A stretch of 64,000 nt of DNA from JAHJQQ01 sp963737555 (GCA_963737555.1 CAVTTB010000003.1:1-64000), one strand, 5' to 3'; shown: positions 8,201-19,200, numbered from the stretch's first letter. Numbers and translations: made by a program. Notes: generated by a model not told the origin, from the sequence alone.

Positions 8201-9569
8201 ATGGTTGCGGAATTCTTTCGGCGGCGTGAACCGCACCACCCCGATGCGCTGCCCGTTCTCGATGCAACAGCGCTACTCGCCAGGCACTCCGCGCAGATTG
8301 CCGCCATACGCAAGGCGGTAGGCATTCCCGACGCGCATTGGAAAGCACTGTACCTTTCGGTATTCGAGACGTTTGCGCAGTTCGTCCAACAGTTGCCGGC
8401 ATCCGAAGCGCACCACCACTGTAGTGTCGGTGGCCTGCTGGAACACGCCATCGATGTCACCTACAAGACGGTGGTCCTACGGCAGGGTCACCAACTGCCC
8501 GCTGGCGCATCGACCGAGGAGATGGCGAGAAAACGCGATCTGTGGACCTATGCAGCGGGAATGGGCGCACTGCTCCACGACATCGGCAAACCGCTCACCG
8601 ACCAGCGCGCACAGTTGTTCGATGACGTTGGACAATCGCTGGGCCAGTGGAACCCCTGGGCCGGACCTATGCCCGGCCATGCGACGCACTACCGTGTCAC
8701 GTTCGTGCGCGAACGCCGGCATCGACTGCATGAGCGCGTACCGCTGCTGATGGCGCGCTTATTTCTGCCCCAGGAGGGACTCCGTTGGCTGGGCTCTGAT
8801 CTGGATGTGCTGCAGGCCTTTCTGTCGGTACTGGGCAATGATCCTGACGGCGCCGGCATCCTCGGCGAGTTGGTGCGGCAGTCCGATGGTCTTTCCGTTG
8901 CCGAAAATCTCTCGGGTGTCTCCGCACGCCCGGAGGTGTTCGCCGGCATGGTCGCGCCGGTAGAGAATCCACGCGAAGGTAGCTCAAGCAAAGCCGCCGC
9001 AACGGAAGAGCCCGAGGCGGTTGTCACCCATCAAGATTCCTGGCCCCCTGCCCCACGCCACGGCCGAAACCGCTCCGCATTCTATTCATGGAGAATCGGC
9101 GCCAGCGCCGCATTCAGAGACGCACGATGTCCCCGATACGGAAACGGATGACGATACGATCGCAGATGGGGGCGGTGCCAATCTGGGCGATCGATTCCTC
9201 GCTTGGCTCAAAGACGGCATCGGCTCGGGCAGGCTGGTCCTCAATGCCAGAAATGCGCGTGTACATGTGACCACGGAGGGATTGTTGTTGGTGAGTCCCG
9301 CCATCTTCAAAGATTTTGACCCGGCCCACTGGGCCGAAGCCCAGAAACGATTTCAAAAACGCAAACTCCACAAAAAAACCGAAGCGGGTACCAACATCTG
9401 GATGTTTGCGGTCATCGGTGAGCGCAAGCGCAGCACGATCAATGGTCTGTTGATTCCGGACCCCAAACGGGTGCTGGAGTTGAGTCTCCCGGAACCCAAT
9501 CCACATCTCTCCTTGATCATGCACAACCCGCCAGAAAAAACGGGCGAGCCTGTCCCCGATGCTGGATAA
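8201..9569 (+). CDS. MobH-type relaxase, TraI_2 family, one frameshift
   Basis: The conjugative relaxase nicks oriT and leads the DNA strand into the recipient. The N-terminal part is the TraI_2 domain with an HD-type metal site: HHHCSVGGLLEHA at residues 71-83 and LLHDIGKPL around residues 124-132. The C-terminal part (about 9160-9530) matches the TraI_2_C/DUF1528 domain (RLVLNARNARVHVTTEGLLL, then IWMFAVIGERKRSTINGLLI). The two parts are in different frames and join near 9025. In this family they form one protein, so an indel is more likely than two genes. The end overlaps the start of the coupling protein gene by 11 bases. Confidence 0.8.
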
Positions 9570-11580
9570 CCGTCTGCGAACCACAGTGGAATTCCTGCCG
9601 GCCGTCGTGCTGACGGGTCTTGCTACCCTGCTCTTCCTCAGACCAACGGCGTTCTTTCCGTTGATGCCCGATCTTTCCCGCATGACCGCACTGGCATTCG
9701 CCGGCTTAGGTGTGTGGCGCGGCTGGCAAGGCATCAGGTTACTCCGCTACCGCGCACAACTGCGTCGCCTGCCGCACTACGAGCTCGATGCCACGCACAT
9801 ACCGACCTCCCATCACAAACTGTTTCTAGGCCGCGGCTTCCGTTGGAACCGAGATCATAGTCAACGACTGATTGAAGCGCGCGCACCGGAGGGCAGACGG
9901 TATCTGGCGCCGAGCGCCTTGTATCGACACGCTCGCGCGCTCGAACTACGCCTGGAGCATTCCGCCCTGTTCGGTTGGCTACCGAAGCTCATCCGCCGCG
10001 ACGATTGGTGGAATCCCGTGCGCCCAGTACCACCCTTGGGTGGCGATCCCGCACTGCACGGTGTCGGCATGGAGGATGAGAAAGACATCTGGATGGATAT
10101 CGCCGATCGGACCGGACATACGCTGGTGCTGGGCACCACGCGGGTCGGCAAGACGCGGCTCGCGGAGCTTTTAGTGACGCAGGATATCCGCCGCGGTGAG
10201 ACTGTCATCGTCTTTGATCCCAAGGGTGATATCGACCTGCTGCGCCGAATGGTTGCCGAGGCCAAGCGCGCTGGCCGGTTGGACCGGTTTCATCTCTTTC
10301 ATCTGGGCTTTCCGGAGATCTCCGAGCGCTACAACCCAGTGGGTGAGTTCGGGCGCATCACCGAGGTCGCCTCGCGCATCGCCACACAACTCCCGGCGCA
10401 GGGTAACTCCGCGGCCTTTCGCGAGTTCGCCTGGCGGTTCACCAACATCGTCGCACGCGCACTGGTCGGTCTGGGACGCAAACCCGATTACACCGCAATC
10501 GCACGCTTCGTCACCAATGTCGAGCCGCTGCTGGTCGATTATTATCATCTGTGGCTGGAACGTGACGGGCCCGCCGACTGGCGCGATGCGGTGCGCACCG
10601 TCGAAGGAAATATCGACGACAAGAAGCTGCCCCTCGCCTTGCGCGGCCGCGACTATCACGCCGTTGCGCTGGTGCGTTTCGCCAAGGAACGCAATCTTTA
10701 CGATCCTGTCGCGGACGGACTGCGTTCTGCGTTCGAGTACGACAAGACCTATTTCGACAAGCTGACAGCGAGCCTGCTCCCGCTGTTGGAAAAACTCACC
10801 TCCGGGCGCATTGGTGAGCTGCTCTCCCCGGACTACAAGGACCTCCACGATCCGCGCCCGATCATGGATTGGATGCGCGTGATCCGGGAGCGCGGCATCG
10901 TCTATGTGGGGCTCGATGCACTCTCCGATACCGAGGTCTCCAGCGCCGTCGGCAACTCGATGTTCGCGGATCTCACGTCGGTGGCAGGCCAGTTATACAA
11001 GCACGGTGACACGCATGGACTCCCCGATATACCTGACCATCGGCGTAGTTTGATCAGCATCCACGCGGATGAGTTCAGCGAGCTCATCGGTGACGAGTTC
11101 ATACCGCTGCTCAACAAGGCCGGCGGCGCCGGCATCCAGGTGACCGCCTACACGCAGACGGCCGCCGATATCGAGGCCGGTATCGGCGACCGCGCCAAGG
11201 CCGGGCAGGTCAGCGGCAATCTGAATACGCTGATCATGCTGCGCGTGAAGAACGAGGAAACCGCATGCATCCTCACCGACCAACTTCCCAAGGTGCGGCT
11301 CTATACCAAGCTCGCCGAGACCCGCGTCACCGACAACAACGATCCCAGCTCGCCGGTGGACTTCGTGTCGCAGAACGCCGATCGGCTTACCGAGGTCGAG
11401 AGCGATATGTTGACGCCGGCGGACCTGGTACAGCTACCCAAGGGCCAGGCCTTCGCCCTGCTCGACGGTGGCCAGCTCTACAAACTCAGGCTGCCATTGG
11501 CCGGGGCCGATGCGTTGTTGCCCAAGGACGCGCAAGAGATTTGGGACATACTCGAAACCCAACGCGGAATCTCGTCATGA
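9559..11580 (+). CDS. traD: Conjugative coupling protein TraD (SXT/TOL type)
   Basis: Type IV coupling protein that brings the relaxase-DNA complex to the secretion channel and drives export by ATP hydrolysis. 673 residues, unbroken. Two N-terminal membrane segments (about residues 10-30 and 42-52) are followed by a soluble ATPase with Walker A GTTRVGKTR (residues 192-200), VIVFDPKGDIDLLRRM, and a Walker B-like ISIHADEFSEL. Length and layout fit the SXT/TOL subfamily of TraD. It overlaps both neighbours (relaxase and DUF4400), so the three are probably translated together. Confidence 0.85.
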   Translation: MLDNRLRTTVEFLPAVVLTGLATLLFLRPTAFFPLMPDLSRMTALAFAGLGVWRGWQGIRLLRYRAQLRRLPHYELDATHIPTSHHKLFLGRGFRWNRDHSQRLIEARAPEGRRYLAPSALYRHARALELRLEHSALFGWLPKLIRRDDWWNPVRPVPPLGGDPALHGVGMEDEKDIWMDIADRTGHTLVLGTTRVGKTRLAELLVTQDIRRGETVIVFDPKGDIDLLRRMVAEAKRAGRLDRFHLFHLGFPEISERYNPVGEFGRITEVASRIATQLPAQGNSAAFREFAWRFTNIVARALVGLGRKPDYTAIARFVTNVEPLLVDYYHLWLERDGPADWRDAVRTVEGNIDDKKLPLALRGRDYHAVALVRFAKERNLYDPVADGLRSAFEYDKTYFDKLTASLLPLLEKLTSGRIGELLSPDYKDLHDPRPIMDWMRVIRERGIVYVGLDALSDTEVSSAVGNSMFADLTSVAGQLYKHGDTHGLPDIPDHRRSLISIHADEFSELIGDEFIPLLNKAGGAGIQVTAYTQTAADIEAGIGDRAKAGQVSGNLNTLIMLRVKNEETACILTDQLPKVRLYTKLAETRVTDNNDPSSPVDFVSQNADRLTEVESDMLTPADLVQLPKGQAFALLDGGQLYKLRLPLAGADALLPKDAQEIWDILETQRGISS

Positions 11581-12251
11581 GCGGGAACCACCAATACCAC
11601 GGCGCGCAGGCCGTTGCCCTGTGGTGCTTCATCTTGTTCCTGGCGGTGCTGGTCATCGACGTACTCTTTACGCTGTGGCCCTGGCCGGATGGCCCACGCG
11701 GTCCAGCCGCGTTGCACACGATCATCCTGCGCGAAAGCGCGCTGGTCGATACCCTGGCAGACGGCGCCTCGCGCCAGGTCATTCGCACCACCTACGAGTG
11801 GCTGTACCGCGTGGTGTTCGTATGGACCGGTCTCGACGAGTTGATGCGCAGAGCACAAGACCCCGCAACACTCATCGGCATGGACCGCTTCATGCGCGCG
11901 TTCGTGACCAGCAACTGGGATTTCCTGGCAACGGCGTTGTATGGATTACGCCTGTTCGCCATGCGGCTGGGCGTATTGATTCTTGCCATGCCGCTGTTCG
12001 TCACAACCGCGATCGGCGCAGCAACGGATGGCCTCGTGACCTGGTATCTGCGACGATCCGGCGCCGGCCGCGAGTCCGGCTTCATCTATCACCGCGCGAA
12101 ACGGGGGCTGTGGCTGTTGTTCATTGCGCTTTGGGTCGTCTATCTGATCCCGCCGGTGGTTTTGGACCCGCGACTTGTTATTGCGCCCGTTTTGTTGGTG
12201 TTCGGTTTGCTGGTGAGAACCACGGTTGCGTGGTTTAAGAAATATGTTTGA
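11577..12251 (+). CDS. DUF4400 ICE inner-membrane protein
   Basis: 224 residues with at least four hydrophobic segments (e.g. ALWCFILFLAVLVIDVLF near the N-terminus, LGVLILAMPLFVTTAIGA in the middle, LWLLFIALWVVYLIPPVV near the end). It begins with ATG inside the traD stop (ATGA). The DUF4400 family (PFL_4697-like) is found in integrative elements directly after traD. Its precise function is unknown; a role in assembling or gating the transfer apparatus is inferred from conserved position. Confidence 0.75.
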   Translation: MSGNHQYHGAQAVALWCFILFLAVLVIDVLFTLWPWPDGPRGPAALHTIILRESALVDTLADGASRQVIRTTYEWLYRVVFVWTGLDELMRRAQDPATLIGMDRFMRAFVTSNWDFLATALYGLRLFAMRLGVLILAMPLFVTTAIGAATDGLVTWYLRRSGAGRESGFIYHRAKRGLWLLFIALWVVYLIPPVVLDPRLVIAPVLLVFGLLVRTTVAWFKKYV

Positions 12252-12293
12252 AGCATCTATGAGATAAAAACGCCGAGGGCCCCATAACTATTG

Positions 12294-12893
12294 TCATTCC
12301 GTCCCAATCCCAGGGGTTGAACGCTGCATAGAGCGGCATCGCATTGCTTCTCCGTAAGCCTCACAGAAGAACGACGTCAACGGCATGTCTTCATAGATTT
12401 CATGCTCACGAATTACATCCTCGTGATCGCTGTCACTGAGATGCCGATGGTAGTGGAGCCATGCATACAACTTTGGGGTAGTTTCAACACTCAGCCCAAG
12501 TTGTTGAGACGCAAATTTACGCGCCTTCTGCTCGTCCGTCATGAAAGCGATGCTGCGAATTCGATAGGCCGTTGCAATACAGGACATTTCGCCACTCCCA
12601 AGGCCTTTTGGCGCTTTCCGCACCAGCATCGCGAGATCATCGATGTCGCATTCTTGCACCGGAAAACCGCCATCCTTGCGTGCACGTTCCAGACGGCTGA
12701 TCATTTCAGCTTTCTCTGGCGTCATAAATGATCGCGGTTTGTACACGCACTCATAAAGCACCATCGGTGTGATACAGAAATGCACCTTGGCACTCAACGC
12801 AGCTTGATACAGCTTACGCGACGACAACACATTCCAGACAGAGCAAGTGTCGGTAACGGCCATCATAGAAAATATGGTCGGATCAAGCGCCAT
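12294..12893 (-). CDS. PIN-domain protein (likely RNase)
   Basis: 199 residues from ATG 12893, which overlaps the end of the XRE-ImmA gene within ATGGCGCTTGA. PIN-type acidic residues are visible: D15 and S18 in VTDTCSVWN, E48 in LYECV, E102 in GSGEMSCIATA, and D120 in FMTDEQKA. PIN proteins of this type are metal-dependent RNases, often toxins. An XRE plus ImmA/IrrE protein followed by a small nuclease or toxin is a common pair in defence and toxin-antitoxin loci. The tight overlap supports a joint function. It is last in the minus-strand run and ends 42 bases from the convergent DUF4400 gene. Confidence 0.65.
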   Translation of the reverse strand: MALDPTIFSMMAVTDTCSVWNVLSSRKLYQAALSAKVHFCITPMVLYECVYKPRSFMTPEKAEMISRLERARKDGGFPVQECDIDDLAMLVRKAPKGLGSGEMSCIATAYRIRSIAFMTDEQKARKFASQQLGLSVETTPKLYAWLHYHRHLSDSDHEDVIREHEIYEDMPLTSFFCEAYGEAMRCRSMQRSTPGIGTE

Positions 12894-14031
12894 GTTTGAT
12901 AGATCGACCGAACAAAATCGATATCTCGCGCGCTTCGACATGATCCGCCAAGAGAGCTTCACCAAGTCTGCCTGCCGAAATAATCCCTTGATGATGTGCC
13001 TCGAAGCACAACTCCACGTAATAGTCGGAAAGGCCACGCTCCAGTAGTGCCACGCGTTGGGCTCGCTGCTTGTCTGTCAGGTTGGCCGGAGCTTCGGGGT
13101 CAATTTTCTCAGCGCTAGGCACCTTGACCGAACGAATTGTCCGCGCAGTCGCTTCATCGACGAGCCCCGCCTCAAGCAAGGCAATGGATAACGCCATCGT
13201 GCTCACCCGGAGATTTTGCGCCCAACTCATCGCCTGCTCTGCGGTCCATTGCGGTACCCGAGGCAACTGGTCCGGTGGCATGAGGTAACATGAGGCAAAG
13301 CGATTGGCACGTATTTCCTTCAGGTCACCCTCCTTAAAGTGGGAAGACTCTTTCCGATAAGTGACAACCACAGCATCGGAGGAATCGAAAATAGCATGAG
13401 CGGCTTCGTGGCTAACGGAGAAGCGTTGCCGATACACATCTTCGTCATAGTTCACCAACAGGCAATGACCGGCGACAGGATGTTCGATATACAAGCCCGA
13501 TATATCCGAGTTCACCAGTCGCCGCCGGAACACATGGAACCCAATCCGCCGGAAGTCTTCGAACACATCACGAGGAATCACATTGGGCGCATATCCCAAC
13601 AAATTCCGCAGCGCCTTGGCAGCCGGTTCCCCGTGTGACTTATAGAGACCACCCCGCGGCGTAAAGGAAAACTTCAGTTTCTGAACACTCAAATCGGCCT
13701 CAAGGGACGATTCGATTTCGCAAAGATATAGAAACTCCTGAATCGCCCGACGATCCTCAGAGCGGAAGGCATCACCATGGCGGCGATAGAGAAGGTCGGT
13801 CTGTTCAAAAGGTGCTGGGCGACTGTCGTCCAGAAAATCTCGGAAATTGTGCCGGTAGAAGTTGGCGAGTATCAGTACTTCGTCGCCAGATGGTTTGGAC
13901 TGTCCCGACTCGATCAGACTGATGCGGTCAACGGCGATGCCTGTTGCCTGACTCACCTCTTCCACCGGAAATGAAAGTAGCTCCCGTGCTTGCAAGAGCT
14001 TTTGGGCAACCCTATGGTAATCAAGAGACAT
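12883..14031 (-). CDS. XRE-family HTH plus ImmA/IrrE metalloprotease
   Basis: 382 residues, unbroken. Residues 1-65 form an XRE-type helix-turn-helix (VEEVSQATGIAVDRISLIES). The C-terminal half is a COG2856 peptidase with zinc site HEAAH at residues 208-212, followed by EIRANRFASCYLMP. Proteins like ImmA cleave a repressor, and IrrE-type proteins act as stress-triggered regulators, so this one may sense infection or DNA damage and release the partner PIN protein. It overlaps that gene by 11 bases. A 141-base gap separates it from the SMC-like gene, so it may have its own promoter. Confidence 0.75.
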   Translation of the reverse strand: MSLDYHRVAQKLLQARELLSFPVEEVSQATGIAVDRISLIESGQSKPSGDEVLILANFYRHNFRDFLDDSRPAPFEQTDLLYRRHGDAFRSEDRRAIQEFLYLCEIESSLEADLSVQKLKFSFTPRGGLYKSHGEPAAKALRNLLGYAPNVIPRDVFEDFRRIGFHVFRRRLVNSDISGLYIEHPVAGHCLLVNYDEDVYRQRFSVSHEAAHAIFDSSDAVVVTYRKESSHFKEGDLKEIRANRFASCYLMPPDQLPRVPQWTAEQAMSWAQNLRVSTMALSIALLEAGLVDEATARTIRSVKVPSAEKIDPEAPANLTDKQRAQRVALLERGLSDYYVELCFEAHHQGIISAGRLGEALLADHVEAREISILFGRSIKHGA

Positions 14032-14172
14032 ACTCGTCCGCTCCAGAGAGTTGGCTTATGCAAAGAAGCATCTGCTTGTAATGCTGCTCTGCGTAACGAG
14101 ACATGCCAGACCCATATTCCATAAAATTGTTTTTGTTGGCGCAACCACATCGGTAGCTTGTTATAAGTCCGC

Positions 14173-16218
14173 TCATTCTACCCCCTGCGCATCGAAGAGG
14201 TCTGCCACAGTCGGTGATTCTGGATTCCTTAGCACGCATCCGAAGAGCATATTCGTTTGGGGATGAGCTTCGAGTTGGAGACAAATCGCATCTCGGATAT
14301 CCTCCGGAGGGCGACTTGTTGTTGTGACAATGTACTGAAAGGGCGCCACCTCCGCGCCACCGTTTACTGTCGACAGAGTCATCATGGCCCGCAGGTAGCG
14401 ATTGTAGATATGCCGGTCGAGGTCGGCCTCGCGAGGACTATCGTGCAACAAAAAACGCGGGTGATGACCAATACCTTGGCATGAGCACATCATCGCCGCC
14501 ACATCAGCCAGCACCAACGCCAAAGTCTCAACAGCTTCACCTGTAAGGCCGGTGGCTTCTTCAATCTGGAACTGCAATTCGCCCTTCGACATTCGTAGCG
14601 CGCCGGAATACGTGTCGGACAGGGCGCTCTTTATCAGGCCATCGTATATGTTTCCTATCGCCTGCAGGCGTTGTCCATAGCTTGCCTGCAATCGCTGTAA
14701 TTCCTGCTTTTGGCGCTCGACAATCTCCTGCTGTTCTGCGGCATGGGCGGTTTTCTGTTCCAGTTCGGTGTTGGGTGTCCGCCCCTCCATCAAATCTTGT
14801 GCCGATCTCCATTGCGTGAGGTGATAGTCAAGGCGCTGAAGCTGATCTCGCTGCTGCGCCAGTTGCTCCTCTTTCGTGCGCTTGTCTGCAATATCCTTGT
14901 CCAGTTTTTTCTGCAACTCTTCAAGCAATGGCACCACCTGGTCATGATCCTTGCGTTGCTGCTCCAGGATGCTCAAGCGGCTCTCTGTCACGGAAGCTAC
15001 GCGACTGTCTTCCCGTTTTTTCTGGAGGTCTATTATCTTGTCAGCGCTGTCCAAACGCTCCCGCACATATGAACATTGCTCGATGGGAATATTGCCGTAG
15101 GTGCAATCCTTCCCCCTTAGCGCCCGGAGTTTCTTTATCGTGTCGTCTTCCGGTTCTGCGCCTTGCTCCCGTTCGGTCGCCTCAGCCGTCGTTTCCATCG
15201 CATCCCGAAAGAGCCGACGTTTCTCATCATACGAGGTAAGCCAGACACGCTTTCGGGCAATCAGTCTATCCGCCACTTCAATCTCGTCCTGGATAGCGGA
15301 TATGGCGTTTTTCAGCTCTGTGCGACGGCTTACTAGCGGGGATGTCAAATCTGACTCATCAACATTCAGCGCATCCGCAGACGATAGACCAACCAGATGT
15401 TTCAGGGTCCGTTCCTGTTCGTTCCGCCCGTATTCCGGTTCTCGCCGTAACTCCGTTACGCGCGATTCCAACTGCGTTAACTCGCTCTCGGCTTCGCCAA
15501 GTGAGCGGGCAACACGTAACTCCTCATCCTGAACAATATCCAGTACTAGACGAACCAGATACAAAGCGTGTTCTTTCGGTTTCTCGAATCTTGGCGTGTC
15601 CGCCCCACTACGAGGCGAACGCCAGTCATACAGGCTTTGGAAGCGCGCCTCCTGATCGCGTGTTAGCCATGCGAGCAGGTGCTTCCACTCATAGGGCTTC
15701 GCAGAGTTTGGAGGGGTGCTTGCCTGAAGCCCCATCATCATGGTGCCGCGCAGATGATCCATGAAGTCGCTGAAATGATTCTGCTTGCGATCAAGATCGA
15801 AAAGAGATTCCACGGCAATCCCTTGCGCTGCTTTGGGATCACCGGTTCGACCGATGGGCTTGAGCACTGACCATTCCTGTCCGCCTACGGCCAGCTCCAT
15901 GCCCACCCATCCCTCCGGAAATGTATTTCTGATGCGGCTCATCGCCCCCGGATTGCCGAATGTTGATTCGCCCAGGCAATAGCGAATCAGGCGGCAACAT
16001 GTAGTCTTGCCGACGGAGTGCCCGGACAGAGTGACCGGGTGAGCCGCATCAACTCCCGCATCATCCGGCAACTCGACGCCCCAAACGATATTTAACCCAC
16101 GGTGAAAAGGTATTTCGCGGATGGGCGGTTCTCGCTGATCGGGGGACGCAAAGAGAACCATCCGCTTGAGCCACAATCTTGGCGAATCTGCATTCCTGAT
16201 TTGGGCTGCTGCACTCAA
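14173..16218 (-). CDS. SMC/Rad50-like ABC ATPase in the defence locus
   Basis: 681 residues, unbroken. The N-terminal lobe has Walker A GHSVGKTT (residues 66-73) after RGLNIVWG. A long charged segment (about residues 240-540) is predicted coiled coil. At its middle, near residue 365, is KDCTYGNIPIEQCSY, where two cysteines could form a hook-like apex. The C-terminal lobe has a Walker B-like RFLLHDSPREADLDRH (near residue 594). The HDSP form recalls DUF2326-type ATPases of ABC-three-component systems. It starts with TTG, 9 bases after the methylase stop, with GGGGGA upstream, so it is translationally linked. It probably binds or scans DNA ends; its role here is unknown. Confidence 0.75.
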   Translation of the reverse strand: MSAAAQIRNADSPRLWLKRMVLFASPDQREPPIREIPFHRGLNIVWGVELPDDAGVDAAHPVTLSGHSVGKTTCCRLIRYCLGESTFGNPGAMSRIRNTFPEGWVGMELAVGGQEWSVLKPIGRTGDPKAAQGIAVESLFDLDRKQNHFSDFMDHLRGTMMMGLQASTPPNSAKPYEWKHLLAWLTRDQEARFQSLYDWRSPRSGADTPRFEKPKEHALYLVRLVLDIVQDEELRVARSLGEAESELTQLESRVTELRREPEYGRNEQERTLKHLVGLSSADALNVDESDLTSPLVSRRTELKNAISAIQDEIEVADRLIARKRVWLTSYDEKRRLFRDAMETTAEATEREQGAEPEDDTIKKLRALRGKDCTYGNIPIEQCSYVRERLDSADKIIDLQKKREDSRVASVTESRLSILEQQRKDHDQVVPLLEELQKKLDKDIADKRTKEEQLAQQRDQLQRLDYHLTQWRSAQDLMEGRTPNTELEQKTAHAAEQQEIVERQKQELQRLQASYGQRLQAIGNIYDGLIKSALSDTYSGALRMSKGELQFQIEEATGLTGEAVETLALVLADVAAMMCSCQGIGHHPRFLLHDSPREADLDRHIYNRYLRAMMTLSTVNGGAEVAPFQYIVTTTSRPPEDIRDAICLQLEAHPQTNMLFGCVLRNPESPTVADLFDAQGVE

Positions 16219-16227
16219 GTCATCCCC

Positions 16228-19200
16228 CTACGCGGCCATTAGCTTCTCGAATTCCTGATCCAGCGCTTCCTTCGTCAGCGCAAGCTTCTCTGCTTCGGCG
16301 CGTTCGAGCGCACCTCGCTGCATCTTGTCCAGGTTATCCGCCGCCTTCAGGATCAGCGGCATTATGGGTTCAATACCCTTCGGCAAAGGGGGCAAGCTCG
16401 CCATGCTTTGCACTGCTGTAACACCCGTCTTCGCGTCGGTCTTGATGATCTGTTTGCGCTGCAACGCCTCCCGGATTTCGCGTGGGCGAATGCGTTGGTC
16501 ATCCGGAAATTGCAGACCATCGAGGCCACGCACGGCCTGGCTGTAACTCTCGCGCAGTGCATCGTCCAGCAAGAGCATTTCGCAACGCTGCGGGCGCGAA
16601 GCCAACAGCGCCGCGTCGCGATAGAACTCAAACTGCTTACCGGGCCTTTCCTGAACCAAGTGCGGAATCAACGCATAGACAAAATTTTCGCGTCCATCCC
16701 ATGGGAATATCTGTTCATCACCGAACAACTCCCTATTGGCATCACCGCTTGCAGATTTTCTTCCGCGCTTCTTCTTAGCGGACGCAATGGCATCCATCGC
16801 TAACGCCTTAGCGGCGGTGCGGCGATGATTTTCAGCGAGGAGGCGTTTGAGGACTTCCTTGCGGGCGGCGGGGCTGATTGTATAGCGGACGCGGTCGTTT
16901 TCAGGGAGGGTTTCGACTTCTACGAAGTCGTGGCCGAGTTCGAGGTTTGTCCAACCGTAGGCATCTCGAATAGCAATGTCGAGTTCACGATGCAGGCGGC
17001 GCAATTCAAGGATGCCTTGGTAGCCGGCCTCGGCTTCCACCAGAGTTTTCTTGCTGACCTTTGCGACTCGCTCGGGCGAGAGGTCGCGGGTGTGGAAGAG
17101 GTTGTAGATGTCGGTGAGACCGAGCCAGATTTGGCGCATGAGGACACGGCGGTGTTCGTGATAGGCTCGCCAATGTCGGCCAGAGCTGAGTTGGCGGTTG
17201 TCCAGAGCCCTTCCGGGAAGGGAAAGGTTTCAAAGCATTCCGACGGAGAGTAGCGCAACCGTGTTTCTAACGCTCCGCTGTATTTGCGCGCCCAGACTTC
17301 GTGGAGGGTGGATTGGACGACGGCGTAGAGGTCGTATCGGTCGGTGGTAAACGAAAATAGTGCGTGCGTAAAAATTCGGCCTGATGGCGTCCAAGAAAAG
17401 TTTAGGTACTTGGTTGTGGCCGCTGTGATAAAGCATCCACCGAGCATGCTCGAATTCGCATAGCAGTCTTTATTGTGACGGTAGTATCGCCACCACCTAT
17501 CTTTGGCGCCTGCATTCTTCTGCGCAAGTCTCTCAGGCAGTACCAAATCTCGTATTCGGGCAACAAGTTCCGGGCAAGCCGCCTCGGCTTCTTCCAGCGA
17601 GTGGTACTTCTCCAAGCTAATAATGTAGCGCGTAGACTCCTGCGCTGGGTCTGAATTGACTTCCTGTCCATTCAGTAGAGGGAGAATTTCCCGAGAGTAA
17701 TTTCGTGTTCCGAGATAGCCCTTTGCCTCGGATTCACTGAGGATAAAACCATCCCCAAGCGGAATTGAACCCATGAACACTGAATCGGCATTCTCTGGCA
17801 GCGCCCTTGGCTCCCCCGCATCTGCGCTATCTTCAAAATAGGCGCTGATAACTGGCACTTCCTTTGCCGTCCAGCACGCGCTTGCCACGCCAGTCGCCTT
17901 TGTGTAGCGCCACCAGTGACACGACGAGATTGGCGCGTCCAGGCCACTTGATGCCGCGCACAGCCATAGTTGATTGCGCCGCCCTGCGCCAGAACTTGTT
18001 CCAGCCCGTCCTTGCGGACGTCGCCGTCCTTGATGGAGTTGGTGGTGATGAAGGCGGTGAAGCCACCGGGGTGAAGCAGGCTGTAGATGCGGCGGACGAA
18101 ATAGACGACCAGATCACTCAGGCCGGTCGGCGCGTATTCCCATTTCACGTACTCGCAGAAGGAATGGCCGTAGGTGCCACTCAGATGCTTGGCCACCTAG
18201 GTACGGCGGATTCCCAAGAATGCAGTCAAACCCGCCGCGCTCGATGATCTCCGGAAACTCCAGGAACCAGTGGAAGAAGCGCTTTTGCGTACGGCCATCG
18301 CCCAGGCTTCCGCCGTCGCCTGACCTTGCGGACGTCTGCTGCCCTGCCAGATAGCGGCGGAAGCTCGGCGTCGGTGATGAGCTTGTGCACGATTGCTCGG
18401 TGTTTTGGGCAGGTAGAACTGGGCGATGGGGATGGCGGCGATCTGGCGCAGCAGTCCAGGCGTCCTGGCTCTGGCTGAACGTCGAGATAGCGGCGTCTTC
18501 TTGGCGTCGATCTCGTCGGGGGTGCGTTCGGCAGCGCGGATAGTTCGCGCCAGCGGCTGCAGGATGGCGTCGAGTTGCTTCTGCAAGCTCGGGCGAGCAG
18601 GCCGCAATTGTCGCCTTGATCCGTTTCCTTGCGTTCCTCCTTGTTGCGCTTGCGGAACAGCGCGGCGATGTCCTTGTCGTCGCCGGGCAGGGTCGCGAAG
18701 GCTTCATCGGGCACGCCGCGCTCGAGTTCGCTCGCGCCGGGCAAAGCCGACGATGGCGTTGCCGCACTTGATGTGGTGGTCGAGGAAGTTGAGCGGCTCG
18801 CCGGGGATGTGGGCTTCCAGCCAGAGGGCGACCTTGCACAGTTCGACGGCCAGCGGGTTCAGGTCCACGCCGTAGATGCAGTGGCGGATGACATCGCGGA
18901 TGGCGGCGCGGAATGCGGCAGGGCGACGGCTGTTCCTCGCCGGTGCGCACGATGGCGAGTTCGGTGGCGATGCGCCGTGCGGCGGCCAGCAGGATGTGGC
19001 CGGAGCCGCAGGCGATGTCGGCGACGCGCAGGTCGAGCAGCGCTTGCTTCGGGATCGGGTGCCTTGAGTCTGTCGGCGATCAGGTAGTCGAGCGAGTGCT
19101 TGATGAGCGGCTGGACCAGTTCGTCAGGGGTGTAGTGCGAGCCGGTGGCGGCGCGTTCGTCGCCCTGGGCGAAGGCGAATGTCGATCTGCGGTCGTCCAT

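Noticed and set aside
8201..9569. Programmed frameshifting in the relaxase
   Set aside because: No slippery heptamer with a downstream structure was seen at the join near 9025, and indel errors are common in this sequence.
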